Notes under the pieces: model-generated
What the model saw: only the letters and a program-made list of their open reading frames with translations
The model's database searches: none
Told to the model about the DNA's origin: nothing
Made by a program: the position numbers and the translations under genes
Source of the DNA: Elusimicrobia bacterium CG_4_9_14_3_um_filter_62_55
Lineage (GTDB): Bacteria; Elusimicrobiota; Elusimicrobia; UBA1565
Length of the DNA stretch: 64,000 bases
Assembly (NCBI GenBank): GCA_002790095.1
Contig: PFUL01000064.1
Location: forward strand, 1 to 64,000
Direction: 5' to 3'
In this document: piece by piece, positions 15,192 to 24,138 of the stretch
How positions within the stretch are numbered: position 1 is the stretch's first letter
How the letters are laid out: every line of letters begins with the position of its first letter

Positions 15192-16552
15192 TTGTTTAAG
15201 GAGGCGAGAACCGCCTTTGAGAAATCGGTCAAACTGGGATCGCGCGCCCCGAGCACGAGAATGACGTCCCCGTCCTGCGAGGCGTCTGCGATTTCCTCCA
15301 ACGCAGCCTCGCGCGTCGCGGGCGCCCGCGCGTCCATCCCCCGCGTCCTAAGCGGGTTCGTGAGCATGGCGGAATCGATGTCCTTCGCGGCCGTTCCTCC
15401 CGCATAGAAGATCGGAACGATCCAAAGCGTGTCGGCTTTTCCAAGCCCGGAGGCGAATGCCTCGATCAACTCGTGCTTCAAGAAGCGCGTGGGACCGAAC
15501 CCATGAGGCTGAAAGACGACGCGCAAGCCGCCTCCGTTCGCCTGACGGCGCGCGGCCGCCAGAACGGCGCGGATTTTATCGGGATTGTGGGCATAGTCGT
15601 CGATCACTCGAACCCCGCGGGCGCCGCCGATCTCGTCATAGCGGCGCGCGATTCCGCGATACGCGGCCAACGCGCGGGCGGCGGCATCCAATGGAGCGCC
15701 CGCCTCCCGCGCGGAGCAAACGGCCGCGAGCGCGTTAACCGCGTTGTAGCGGCCCGGGAGCGGAATCTCAAAAACCACGCCTTCCACGGAGAATCGCGAA
15801 TGCGCGGATCCCACTTCGAGATTCTCCCCGCGCAGCGCTCCGGCGGAGAATCCGTAAGAGACGGCGCCGGAGGACCACCGGGAGAGATTCGCCTCGTCGG
15901 CGTCGAGAATGAAGCGGGCGCAGCGACCCCGGAAGGACTCGAAGATCGCTTCCAGCTCGTCGAGCTCTTTATGATCCTTTCCCAGGTTCAGCAGGACTCC
16001 TATTTCGGGCTCGTACTTCGGCAGCGTCCCGTCGCTCTCGTCGGCCTCGATGATCAGCCAGCGGGACTCTCCCCGCTTGGCGTTGCCCAACAATCCCTGC
16101 TCCTCCAACGCGTGCAGTCCGGCTCCCGTGATCACCGACGGGGACATCCCGGCTTCCGTCAAGATCGAGTAGGTCATCGCCGAAACGGTCGACTTTCCGC
16201 TGGTTCCTGCGACCGCGATCGTTCGATGCTCGCGCACCAGCCGCGCAAGCCAATCGGCGCGATGCACCACCGGAATGGAAAGGCGCCGAGCCGCCGCTAA
16301 ATCGGGATTGTCGTCTTCGATCGCGGTGGAAACCACCACCGTCTCGGTTTTGGCGTCGATCCCTCCCCCGTCCTGGGCGAACAACGAGACGCCCGCTCGT
16401 TCGAGACGGGTTCGAATATCCCCCGCGCGGCCCTGATCCATGAAGCGGTCCGAACCGGTCGCCGAGCCCCCGCCCATCGCGTGAAACTGGGCAAGCGCGC
16501 TCATGCCGGCGCCGAACGCGCCGACGAAATGGACCTTGCTCATCGGTCTCAA
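15188..16552 (-). CDS. Mur ligase family protein (MurC/Mpl-like)
   Basis: 454 residues with the three Mur ligase domains. An N-terminal Rossmann motif KVHFVGAFGAGMSALAQFHA is followed by the ATP loop AVAGTSGKSTVSAM, the metal/substrate motif LIIEADESDGTLP, NLGKDHKELDEL, and the C-terminal VIDDYAHNPDKI. It ligates an amino acid or peptide to UDP-MurNAc. Biosynthetic MurC usually sits in the dcw cluster, while here it sits with sugar kinases and a peptidase, so an Mpl-like recycling ligase is attractive. The start is uncertain: TTG at 16552 has GAGG 4 nt upstream, and ATG at 16543 is the alternative. The stop overlaps the DUF885 start. Confidence 0.85.
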   Translation of the reverse strand: MRPMSKVHFVGAFGAGMSALAQFHAMGGGSATGSDRFMDQGRAGDIRTRLERAGVSLFAQDGGGIDAKTETVVVSTAIEDDNPDLAAARRLSIPVVHRADWLARLVREHRTIAVAGTSGKSTVSAMTYSILTEAGMSPSVITGAGLHALEEQGLLGNAKRGESRWLIIEADESDGTLPKYEPEIGVLLNLGKDHKELDELEAIFESFRGRCARFILDADEANLSRWSSGAVSYGFSAGALRGENLEVGSAHSRFSVEGVVFEIPLPGRYNAVNALAAVCSAREAGAPLDAAARALAAYRGIARRYDEIGGARGVRVIDDYAHNPDKIRAVLAAARRQANGGGLRVVFQPHGFGPTRFLKHELIEAFASGLGKADTLWIVPIFYAGGTAAKDIDSAMLTNPLRTRGMDARAPATREAALEEIADASQDGDVILVLGARDPSLTDFSKAVLASLNK

Positions 16553-16576
16553 AATTCCTCGAGCGCCCGGTCGGCG

Positions 16577-17179
16577 CTAAAGGACGCCCGCCCTCTCGAA
16601 CAGTTCGGCAAGCGCCGCCTCGTTGACCACGAGCACCATCGAACACTCGGCCGCCAAATTCTCGGAGAACATCTCGACATGCGAGAGGAGGATGGCGTCG
16701 TTGCGCCCGTCGTAGCGCTCGAGCGATTTCTCGAGAACCTCCGCCTTCGGTCCGACCCGGACATCCGGGACCGAAAGAATCACGGTGCGGTCGAATTTGT
16801 CGGCGAGGGCGCCGATAATGCTGTGCGCCACGATGTTGGAGACCTCGCCTATCGTCAGCCGGACGAGATCGTCCATGCGGCGCAACCGCTCCGAAAACGG
16901 CTTCGTGACGGCCTCGGTCACCGCCTTCGCCCCCTTTTCGGAAAAAAGCAAGACGACCTCCAACGGGAAATCCTTGTCCGACTCGAATCCGGCGGCGACG
17001 TGCGGGGTTTTGTCCCGGTGGAACCAGGACAGAAGGCGCACCGCAGGAATCTCGTTTGTGCTCGATGAGATGACGCCCCATTCGGTACGCGACATCTTTC
17101 CCAGAGCGTCCGCGCTCCGGGAGACCCCCTCTTCGATCAAGGAGGTAAAAAGCTGTCTGCTTTTCGGATTAAGTTCCAT
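16577..17179 (-). CDS. CheC/CheX-like phosphatase-domain protein
   Basis: 200 residues. The segment MDDLVRLTIGEVSNIVAHSI resembles the E-x3-N helix of CheC/CheX/FliY phosphatases, which dephosphorylate CheY-type receivers. A second such helix may be SHVEMFSENLAAECSM near the C-terminus (E and N four residues apart), so both half-sites of a CheC may be present. It directly follows a stand-alone CheY-like receiver (10 bp gap), the natural substrate. Start taken as ATG at 17179; a longer in-frame start inside the receiver gene is less likely. No chemotaxis genes accompany it, so the pair may control the downstream wall-recycling genes or another output. Confidence 0.7.
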   Translation of the reverse strand: MELNPKSRQLFTSLIEEGVSRSADALGKMSRTEWGVISSSTNEIPAVRLLSWFHRDKTPHVAAGFESDKDFPLEVVLLFSEKGAKAVTEAVTKPFSERLRRMDDLVRLTIGEVSNIVAHSIIGALADKFDRTVILSVPDVRVGPKAEVLEKSLERYDGRNDAILLSHVEMFSENLAAECSMVLVVNEAALAELFERAGVL

Positions 17180-17189
17180 GACTGACGGC

Positions 17190-17561
17190 TCAGGGAGCCT
17201 TCGGCGCGACTTTGGCAAGCATCGCCCCCAACTCCAAAGAATCGAACGGCTTATGCAGGACGCCGATCGCGCCCAACGATTTGACCTTCGCCTCCAGCGT
17301 CTTTTGGTCGTTTCCCGTCACGATCAAAACCTTCGCCCGCGGATCCAAGCGGCGCAGCTTCGGCAGCACCTCCAAGCCGCTGATATCGGGCAACGAAACG
17401 TCGAGACAAACCAAATCGGGCTTGTGCTCCGGATACGCGCTCAAAGCCGCGGCGCCGGAATCCGCTTCCGCGACGACTTGATGGCCGAGTTCCTGCAGCA
17501 TGTCGGAGAGCATGACGCGAAGAACCGGAGAATCGTCCACGATTAAAATTCGATAGGACAT
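17190..17561 (-). CDS. Stand-alone CheY-like response regulator
   Basis: A 123-residue receiver domain without an output domain. It has the acidic pair (ILIVDDSP), the phosphoacceptor Asp in LVCLDVSLPDISGLEVL, Thr in VLIVTGND and Lys in LHKPFDS. GAGG precedes the ATG by 8 nt, and TACACT lies about 35 nt further upstream as a -10 candidate. It is the first gene of the minus-strand operon and divergent from the E1-alpha gene. A CheC-like phosphatase follows directly, so a phosphorylation-dephosphorylation module is likely. The partner kinase is not in the window. Confidence 0.93.
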   Translation of the reverse strand: MSYRILIVDDSPVLRVMLSDMLQELGHQVVAEADSGAAALSAYPEHKPDLVCLDVSLPDISGLEVLPKLRRLDPRAKVLIVTGNDQKTLEAKVKSLGAIGVLHKPFDSLELGAMLAKVAPKAP

Positions 17562-17738
17562 GAGAGAAACCTCGTGTGCCCCCCCAGTGTAGCAGGGCTC
17601 GGAAATCCCCGCAAGTACGGGGGGGCGTCCGCTTTCCTTATAACGAGTCTTTGGAACTTGATTCGGAGAAGCCAAAAACGCAAAATGACTCGGCCGGACC
17701 ATCCGGCGCCCCTCAGACACCCGAACCGGAAGGAACTT

Positions 17739-18866
17739 ATGCCCCTGACGACCGTCGCCGAACATAAGACCGAGCGCCTTGAAGTCCTGGCCGCGGATGG
17801 AACTCTTGATGCTTCCGTCGCCCCCCGGATTTCCAAGGAGAAACTGCTCGAACTTTTTACGGTCATGACCCGCATCCGGGTCTTCGATGAACGCGCGATC
17901 AAGCTGCAGCGCCAGGGCCGACTCGGCACCTACCCTCAAATCCTGGGCCAGGAAGCCACCCAGGTCGTCCCGGCCCTTTGCTTGGAGCCGAAGGACTGGC
18001 TGGTTCCGACCTACCGGGGCCAAGGCGCCTACTTCGCGCGCGGGATGAAGCTCCGCTACAGCCTTCTTTATTGGGGCGGAGACGACCGGGGCGTGAAGTT
18101 TCCCGAAGGAAACAATGATTTGATGTTCGCCATCCCCGTGGGGTCGCACATGACCCAGGCGATGGGACTCGCGTGGGGCGAGAAACTCCGCGGGACGAAG
18201 AACGTTTCGATCTGCTGGATCGGAGACGGCGCCTCCTCCAAAGGGGATTTTCACGAGGCCTTGACCTTTGCCGGAGTCCACAAGCTCGGCATGATCATGT
18301 TCATCGAGAACAATCAATGGGCCATCTCGCTGGGCCGGGAGGCGCAATGCGCGGCGGAAACCCTCGCCCAAAAGGCGCACGGGTACGGCGCCTACGGAAT
18401 CCAAGTCGACGGCAACGACGCGCTCGCAGTCTACAAGGCCGTGTGCGAAGCCGTGGCGCGCGGCCGCGCCGGCGAAGGACCGACCGTGATCGAAGCGATC
18501 ACCTACCGGATGGGGCACCACACGACCGCCGACGACGCCACCCGCTACCGCTCCAACGAGGAGGTGGCGGAGTGGAAAGCGAAAGACCCGCTCGAACGCT
18601 TCCGCAAATACCTGCTCAAGGACGGGATTCTCGACCAGAACGCCCTCGACCGCATCCAAAAGGAAGCGGAGGAGTACGTCGCCGAGGAAATCAAGGAATA
18701 CGAGGCGTTCTCCAAGCCGAACCCGCTCGACATGTTCGCCAATAATTTCGCAACGGCCCCGTGGCCCCTGATCGAACAACGCGCCGAGCTCGAGGAAATC
18801 CTTCGGGAGAAGCAAAGCCGAAACGAAATCCCGGAACTGCCGCCCGCGGAGGGCCGCTTTCCCTAA
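17739..18866 (+). CDS. 2-oxoacid dehydrogenase E1 component, alpha subunit
   Basis: 375 residues. The thiamine-diphosphate motif begins at about residue 163: GDGASSKGDFHEALTFAG, continuing to IENNQWAIS. The phosphorylation-loop-like region YRMGHHTTADDATRY is typical of branched-chain and pyruvate E1-alpha. It performs the decarboxylation step with the beta subunit encoded next. Start ATG at 17739 is preceded by GGAAGGAA; longer in-frame starts lack a ribosome binding site. KFPEGNNDLMFAIPVGSHMT resembles branched-chain/acetoin-type E1 more than E. coli AceE. Substrate specificity (pyruvate, branched-chain oxoacids or acetoin) is not decided. Genes for E1-beta, a lipoyl protein and the E2 core follow. 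Confidence 0.93.
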   Translation: MPLTTVAEHKTERLEVLAADGTLDASVAPRISKEKLLELFTVMTRIRVFDERAIKLQRQGRLGTYPQILGQEATQVVPALCLEPKDWLVPTYRGQGAYFARGMKLRYSLLYWGGDDRGVKFPEGNNDLMFAIPVGSHMTQAMGLAWGEKLRGTKNVSICWIGDGASSKGDFHEALTFAGVHKLGMIMFIENNQWAISLGREAQCAAETLAQKAHGYGAYGIQVDGNDALAVYKAVCEAVARGRAGEGPTVIEAITYRMGHHTTADDATRYRSNEEVAEWKAKDPLERFRKYLLKDGILDQNALDRIQKEAEEYVAEEIKEYEAFSKPNPLDMFANNFATAPWPLIEQRAELEEILREKQSRNEIPELPPAEGRFP

Positions 18867-18893
18867 GCCGCGCGCTGGAGAAACGGAATATTT

Positions 18894-19883
18894 ATGGCGA
18901 TAAAGAACCTGCTGCAAGGCATCAACGAAGGGCTCCGACAAGCGATGGAAGCCGACGAACGCGTCGTGCTGCTCGGGGAGGACATCGGAAAAAACGGGGG
19001 CGTCTTCCGCGTTACCGACGGACTTCAAAAGCTTTTCGGCCCGTCCCGGGTCGTGGATACGCCGCTCGCCGAACTCGGCATCGCCGGCGCCGCGGTCGGT
19101 CTCTCGCTCACGGGCATGAAGCCCGTGGCCGAGATCCAATTCTCAGGATTTACCCCCCCGATTCTAGACCAGGTGATCTGTCATTTCGGAAGGATGCGCA
19201 ACCGCACCGGTGGACGCAGTTCCTTACCCCTCGTTGTTCGCGCGCCTCAGGGCGGGCTGATCCACGCTCCGGAGCATCATTCGGAAGCGCCCGAAGCCTA
19301 CTTCTGCCACACCACCGGCATCAAGGTCGTGATGCCTTCCACCCCGGAAGACGCAAAGGGCCTCATCATCGCCGCCATCGAGGATCCCGATCCCGTCATC
19401 TACTTCGAACCGAAGCGCCTCTATCGGACCGTCAAAGGAGAGGTGCCCGAGGAGAAATACGCGACGCCTCTCGGCAAGTGCCGCATCGCCCGCGAAGGTT
19501 CCGACTGCACGATCGTTTCCTGGGGCGCCATGGTCCACACAAGCCTTAAAGCCGCCGAGGAACTCGAGAAGAGCGGAGTCTCCGTGGAAATCGTCGACCT
19601 TCGCACGCTCACCCCGCTCGACATCGACGGCGTTCTCGCGTCGGTCCGGAAAACCGGACGCGCCGTCGTCGCTCACGAAGCTCCCAACACCGGCTCTTGG
19701 GCCGCGGAGGTATCGTCGCTGATTCACGAACGCGCCTTCGACGCGCTTAAAGCGCCGGTACAGCGCGTCGGCTCTTGGGACATCCGCCAGCCCCTTTTCA
19801 AGACGGAGCACTACTACATCCCCGACGCCCATCGCGTGGTTCGCGGCGTCAACAAAACCCTTTCGCGCGTGAAAGCGGCGTAA
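18894..19883 (+). CDS. 2-oxoacid dehydrogenase E1 component, beta subunit
   Basis: 329 residues of transketolase pyrimidine-binding plus C-terminal domains. Landmarks are VVLLGEDIGKNGGVFRVTDG, DTPLAELGIAGAAVGLSLTG, the E1-beta signature HAPEHHSEAPEAYFCH, and SVEIVDLRTLTPLDIDGVL in the C-terminal domain. It pairs with the alpha subunit to form the alpha2-beta2 E1 enzyme in the cytoplasm. It lies 27 bp after the alpha gene and 17 bp before the lipoyl-domain gene. Length and motifs are complete. Confidence 0.95.
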   Translation: MAIKNLLQGINEGLRQAMEADERVVLLGEDIGKNGGVFRVTDGLQKLFGPSRVVDTPLAELGIAGAAVGLSLTGMKPVAEIQFSGFTPPILDQVICHFGRMRNRTGGRSSLPLVVRAPQGGLIHAPEHHSEAPEAYFCHTTGIKVVMPSTPEDAKGLIIAAIEDPDPVIYFEPKRLYRTVKGEVPEEKYATPLGKCRIAREGSDCTIVSWGAMVHTSLKAAEELEKSGVSVEIVDLRTLTPLDIDGVLASVRKTGRAVVAHEAPNTGSWAAEVSSLIHERAFDALKAPVQRVGSWDIRQPLFKTEHYYIPDAHRVVRGVNKTLSRVKAA

Positions 19884-19900
19884 ACAAGGAGACTATCAGA

Positions 19901-20140
19901 ATGGCATTTGAATTCAAGCTGCCGGACCTCGGTGAAGGACTCGAAGAGGGAGAAATCGTGCAATGGCTCGTCAAGGAAGGCGACGCCGTCACCGAAGACC
20001 AACCGATGGTGAAGGTGCTTACCGACAAGGCCGAAGTCGAAATCCCGTCGCCGAAAGCCGGGACGATCACGAAGCTTCACGCAGCCGACGGCGACAAGGT
20101 GAAGGTCGGGGCGACCCTCGTCGAGATCGACGAGGCCTAG
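19901..20140 (+). CDS. Free-standing lipoyl-domain protein (split E2 N-terminal part)
   Basis: A 79-residue protein that is exactly one lipoyl domain. It has the N-terminal FKLPDLGEGLEEGEIVQWLV and the lipoylated Lys in the conserved TDKAEVEIPSP loop. In ordinary E2 proteins this domain is joined through a linker and an E3-binding domain to the acyltransferase core; here it stops at IDEA with a TAG. The catalytic core starts 4 bp later in another frame. AAGGAGA lies 8 nt before the ATG. It should act as the swinging arm, moving acyl groups between E1 and E2 as a separate protein, or else need a binding partner not visible here. Confidence 0.9.
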   Translation: MAFEFKLPDLGEGLEEGEIVQWLVKEGDAVTEDQPMVKVLTDKAEVEIPSPKAGTITKLHAADGDKVKVGATLVEIDEA

Positions 20141-20144
20141 GTCC

Positions 20145-20861
20145 GTGGCCGTCGAAACGAAGGAAATGGGCAAGGAAGAACGCGTCAAATACCGCCTCAT
20201 CCGCCGAAGGACCGGCGAGAAGATGCTGGAATCCGTTCAAAAGATTCCGCATGTCAGCCATTTCGACGAATGCGACATGACCGAACTCCTCGCGCTGCGC
20301 GACGAACTCAAGCCAGAAGCCGAAAAGCGCGGGGTCAAGCTCACCTTCCTTCCGTTCGTGATGAAGGCGCTGATCGCGACCTTCGAAGAGCACCCGAGCC
20401 TCAACGCGGTGCTCGACGAAGAGGCGCAGGAGATCGTGCATAAGAAGTACTACAACCTCGGCGTCGCCGTCGCCGCCGAACAGGGACTCTACGTCCCGGT
20501 CGTCAAGAACTCTCAGGACAAGGACGCCTGGGCTCTGGCCGCCGAGATAGCGGAACTCGCGGAAAAGGTGCGCGCGAACAAGATCCAGCTTCCCGACATC
20601 CAGGGCGGAACCTTCACGATCACGAATATCGGTCCGATCGGAGGCCTGTTCGCGACCCCGATCATTCTCCACCCCCAGACCGGCATCCTCGGACTCATGA
20701 AGATGCGGAAAATGCCCGTGGTTCGCGACGGGGAGATCGTGGTGCGCTCGATGATGAACGTGGTTCTCTCGTTCGATCACCGCGTTCTCGACGGAGCGGA
20801 GGCGGCCGCCTTCCTCACGAAGTTTATTAAGAGGTTGGAAAGCCCGCGCGCCCTTCTCTGA
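20145..20861 (+). CDS. 2-oxoacid dehydrogenase E2 acyltransferase core, lacking lipoyl and E3-binding domains
   Basis: 238 residues. It begins almost directly with the catalytic domain (VKYRLIRRRTGEKMLESVQK) and contains TFTITNIGPIGGLFATPIIL and the active-site motif SFDHRVLDGAEAAAF (His/Asp of DHxxxDG). There is no lipoyl domain and no peripheral-subunit-binding domain. GTG start, 4 bp after the lipoyl gene stop. A simple frameshift from a fused E2 is unlikely, because the linker and E3-binding domain (about 100 residues) are absent altogether. No E3 (lipoamide dehydrogenase) gene is in the window. How E3 docks is an open question. Confidence 0.88.
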   Translation: MAVETKEMGKEERVKYRLIRRRTGEKMLESVQKIPHVSHFDECDMTELLALRDELKPEAEKRGVKLTFLPFVMKALIATFEEHPSLNAVLDEEAQEIVHKKYYNLGVAVAAEQGLYVPVVKNSQDKDAWALAAEIAELAEKVRANKIQLPDIQGGTFTITNIGPIGGLFATPIILHPQTGILGLMKMRKMPVVRDGEIVVRSMMNVVLSFDHRVLDGAEAAAFLTKFIKRLESPRALL

Positions 20862-20936
20862 CGCCTCGGCGACTTTCGGCTGAAACGGGTCCCCTATTAG
20901 GTAGAATGGGGATCCGTCGCATTCACGGAGGCTTCG

Positions 20937-21446
20937 ATGAAAACAAACTTCTTTCTCGCCGCAATCGCCGCCTTGGCGATGACCGCCTGTTCGAAGGGCG
21001 GCCAAGAGGCCTCCGCCGTACAGGCCGGTTCCAACGTCAAAATGCACTACACGCTGACCGTCGACGGAAATGTCGTCGACAGCTCGGCCGGAAAGGAACC
21101 CCTCGGGTTCACGCAGGGCGCGGGACAAATCATCCCGGGTCTCGACCGCGAACTGCTCGGCCTGAAGGTCGGCGACAAGAAGAGCGTCACCGTCGCTCCG
21201 GCGGACGGCTACGGCGAGGTCTCCCCGAAAGCGATTCAGAAAGTTCCCTCGAACATGCTCGGCAACATCAAAGACCTCAAGGTCGGCCAAACGCTGGAAG
21301 GCGCGGCCCCGAACGGTCAGAAGTTCCGTGCGCGCGTCGTCGAGGTCGGAAAGGACGAGGTGACCGTCGACCTCAACCATCCCCTCGCGGGCAAGACTCT
21401 GAATTTCGAAGTCGAAATCGTCGAAGTCGCGGCCGCCGGCGTCTAA
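20937..21446 (+). CDS. FKBP/SlyD-type peptidyl-prolyl isomerase lipoprotein
   Basis: 169 residues. A lipoprotein signal MKTNFFLAAIAALAMTAC is followed by a SlyD-like FKBP domain: NVKMHYTLTVDGNVVDSS, GAGQIIPGLDRELLGLKVGD and VAPADGYGEV. The insert-in-flap region (about residues 90-140) and the NHPLAGKTLNFEVEIVEV ending are characteristic of SlyD. It should be a membrane-anchored periplasmic prolyl isomerase/chaperone; the His-rich tail of E. coli SlyD is absent. GGAGG precedes the ATG, and TAGAAT at 20902-20907 is a candidate -10. Aminopeptidase N follows 46 bp later. Confidence 0.92.
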   Translation: MKTNFFLAAIAALAMTACSKGGQEASAVQAGSNVKMHYTLTVDGNVVDSSAGKEPLGFTQGAGQIIPGLDRELLGLKVGDKKSVTVAPADGYGEVSPKAIQKVPSNMLGNIKDLKVGQTLEGAAPNGQKFRARVVEVGKDEVTVDLNHPLAGKTLNFEVEIVEVAAAGV

Positions 21447-21492
21447 GCGCCGCGCCGTCTTGGACCCCCAACTCCGTTTAGGAGGCATCGTC

Positions 21493-24138
21493 ATGCCCAG
21501 CGTGCTCTTGGCTGTTTTGTTTTCACCGCTCGCCGCCCCGGCGCGCGCGCAGCGTCCTCCCGTCAAAGGCTTGTCCCGTCCGGTCGCCGAGGCCCGCGCC
21601 GAACGCGTTTCCCAAGTCCGCTACGCCCTCTCGATCGAACTCTCAGCCGAAGCTTCCGATTACGAGGGAGTCGTCGCCGCGGAATTCTCGCTGACCGGAG
21701 CCGATGAGGCCCTCACCGTAGACTTCGAGGGAGGTCGCGTCGATTCGGTGACGGTCAACGGACGCTCCGTCGACACCGCCTATAACGGCCACTTCCTGAT
21801 GCTCCCATCGAACGCCCTGCGCGAAGGCGCCAACACGATGACGATCGCCTATCGGCATCCGTACAGCAACACCGGCGCCGGGCTCTACCGCTTCAAAGAC
21901 CCCGCCGACGGGCTTCACTACCTCTACACCGACTTCGAACCCTACGACGCGAATCGCCTCTTTCCCTGCTTCGATCAACCCGACATCAAGGCCCGCTACC
22001 GCGCGACGGTGACCGCTCCGGAGGAGTGGGTCGTCGTAAGCTCGACGCTCGAAACCGAGGTGCTCCCTGCGGGAAAAGGACGCAGCCGCTGGGAGTTTCC
22101 CGAGACCCCGCCGTTTTCGACCTACCTCTTTTCACTTCACGCCGGAAACTACCGCGTATGGAAGGCGCGCGCGGGCCTGATCCCGCTGCGGCTGATGGCG
22201 CGCAAGTCCTTCGCCCGGCACATCGACGCCCAGGAGTGGTTCGACGTCACCCGGAAGGGCCTGAGCTTTTTCAACGATTACTTCGGCTACGACTACCCCT
22301 TCCACAAGTACGACCAGCTCATCGTCCCCGACTTCAATTCCGGCGCGATGGAAAATACGGCCGCCGTTACCTTCTCCGAGCGCTACATCCAGCGCGGCGC
22401 GTCCACCTGGAACGAGCGGCGCGACCGCGCCGACGTGATCCTCCACGAAATGGCGCACATGTGGTTCGGCAACCTGGTCACCATGAAGTGGTGGGACGAC
22501 CTCTGGCTCAACGAGAGCTTCGCCTCCTACATGTCTGCTGTCGCCGTGCACGACGCCACGCGCTTTAAGGACGCCTGGGAGGATTTTCTGCTCGGCACCA
22601 AGCAGTGGGCTTACTGGGAGGACCAACTCGTCACGACGCACCCCATCGAGGCCGGAGTCCGCGACACTGCGTCGGCCTTCGCCAACTTCGACGGCATCAC
22701 CTACGGCAAAGGCGCCTCGAGTCTCAAGCAGGCGGCGCATCTCATCGGAGAGGACGGCTTTAAAAAAGGCGCGCGTCTTTACTTCGACCGGCACGCCTTT
22801 CAAAACACCGTGCGCAAGGATTTCATCGACGCGCTTGCCGACGGTTCCGGAAAGAATCTCGATGCCTGGACCGAACAATGGCTGCGCACCGCCGGCGTGA
22901 ACACCCTCTCCGCGGAAGTCTCCTGCGTCGATGGGAAGGTCGAGAATCTCACGCTTGTGCAGGGATTTCAAACGGGCTACCCGACTTTGCGCCGCCACGC
23001 CGCCCGCGTCGCCCTCTTCGACAAGCGCGCGCGCCCCCTCGCGGAAGCGGCGGTGGAATACGAAGGACCGCGCACCGCGACCGCCGCCTTCAACGGACGA
23101 CCCTGTCCCGCTTTGGTTTATCCCAACGCCGGCGACCACGACTACGCGAAAACGCGCCTGGACCCCAAAAGCCTCAAGACGGCTAAATCCTCCCTGAAGA
23201 AATTCAAGGATCCTTTGAGCCGTGCGGGCCTGTGGATGACGCTGTGGGACATGGTGATCGACGCGGAGATGCCCGTCGAGGAATACCTCGACATCGTACT
23301 CGACAATCTGGAAGTGGAGATCGCCGAGACCGGCAGCCTGCAGACCCTTAAGAAAGTTCTCGAGACCCTGCACGGCCGCAGCCTCAACTCGACCTCCGTG
23401 CTCCAATATCTCGCCGGTGAAACCGACGCGGCCAAGGCCCGACGCCTCGCCGCCGTCGAGCGCCTGGAGAAGTTCCTTTGGAAGCGGATCGGAAAGATCC
23501 CCGGAGAAAACGGCCGCAAGATGGTGCTCTACGACGCCTTCGCGAAAATCGCCCAAAGCGCCGATGGCCTCAATCGGCTCGCGGCCGTGCTCGACGGCGA
23601 GGAAACCCTGCGCGGCTGGACGATTGACCAGGACCGCCGTTGGAGCGCCCTCAAACAGCTCCACCGCTTCGGTTATCCTGAGGCGGCCGCCCGCGTCGCC
23701 GCCGAGGCGAAGCGCGACGGATCCAGCCGCGGCCAAAAGAACGCGATCAGCGCGGCGGTCGTCGCCGACGACTGGAACGCGAAAAAGGCGTGGCTCGACG
23801 AGTCGATCGACCCCGACACAAAGAAGTCCTTGGCGGATCTCAAGGCGGCGATGAATTGGGTGTTCCCCTACGAGCAGGCCGCGCATCGCCGGCGCTTCGC
23901 GTCGACCTACTTCTCGCAGCTGCCGATTCTGGAGAAGACGCGTCCGCACGAGTTCCTCGGCGCCTTCGCCGAGAAGCTGGTGCCGGCCACCTGCAGCCCC
24001 GCCGATGAAAAACCGCTCGCGGATTTCATCGACGCCCACCCGAACTTCGACGCGGTCGCCATCAAGGATATCAAGGTAGCCAAGCAGGAAAACGCCCGCT
24101 GCGTGAAGGTCCGCGCGCTGATCGAGTCGGGGTCTTAA
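21493..24138 (+). CDS. pepN: Secreted M1-family aminopeptidase
   Basis: 881 residues with a signal peptide (MPSVLLAVLFSPLAAPARA). The substrate motif GAMEN is at about residue 283, the zinc site HEMAHMWFGNLVTM at about 318-322, and the distal Glu in LWLNESFASYMS. The tail (about 580-870) is the helical ERAP1-like domain. It removes N-terminal residues from peptides, here in the periplasm. ATG at 21493 is chosen because GGAGG lies 8 nt upstream and the signal peptide begins there. The stop TAA is followed in the same reading frame by a histidine-kinase tail, which looks like a recombination scar. Confidence 0.93.
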   Translation: MPSVLLAVLFSPLAAPARAQRPPVKGLSRPVAEARAERVSQVRYALSIELSAEASDYEGVVAAEFSLTGADEALTVDFEGGRVDSVTVNGRSVDTAYNGHFLMLPSNALREGANTMTIAYRHPYSNTGAGLYRFKDPADGLHYLYTDFEPYDANRLFPCFDQPDIKARYRATVTAPEEWVVVSSTLETEVLPAGKGRSRWEFPETPPFSTYLFSLHAGNYRVWKARAGLIPLRLMARKSFARHIDAQEWFDVTRKGLSFFNDYFGYDYPFHKYDQLIVPDFNSGAMENTAAVTFSERYIQRGASTWNERRDRADVILHEMAHMWFGNLVTMKWWDDLWLNESFASYMSAVAVHDATRFKDAWEDFLLGTKQWAYWEDQLVTTHPIEAGVRDTASAFANFDGITYGKGASSLKQAAHLIGEDGFKKGARLYFDRHAFQNTVRKDFIDALADGSGKNLDAWTEQWLRTAGVNTLSAEVSCVDGKVENLTLVQGFQTGYPTLRRHAARVALFDKRARPLAEAAVEYEGPRTATAAFNGRPCPALVYPNAGDHDYAKTRLDPKSLKTAKSSLKKFKDPLSRAGLWMTLWDMVIDAEMPVEEYLDIVLDNLEVEIAETGSLQTLKKVLETLHGRSLNSTSVLQYLAGETDAAKARRLAAVERLEKFLWKRIGKIPGENGRKMVLYDAFAKIAQSADGLNRLAAVLDGEETLRGWTIDQDRRWSALKQLHRFGYPEAAARVAAEAKRDGSSRGQKNAISAAVVADDWNAKKAWLDESIDPDTKKSLADLKAAMNWVFPYEQAAHRRRFASTYFSQLPILEKTRPHEFLGAFAEKLVPATCSPADEKPLADFIDAHPNFDAVAIKDIKVAKQENARCVKVRALIESGS

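Noticed and set aside
17562-19139. Long minus-strand open frame extending upstream of the CheY-like gene
   Set aside because: It is antisense to the E1-alpha gene, whose motifs are clear; the receiver begins at 17561 with its own ribosome binding site.
19901-20861. Split E2 as a simple frameshift of a normal E2
   Set aside because: A frameshift would leave the linker and E3-binding domain in another frame, but only 4 bp separate the two parts.
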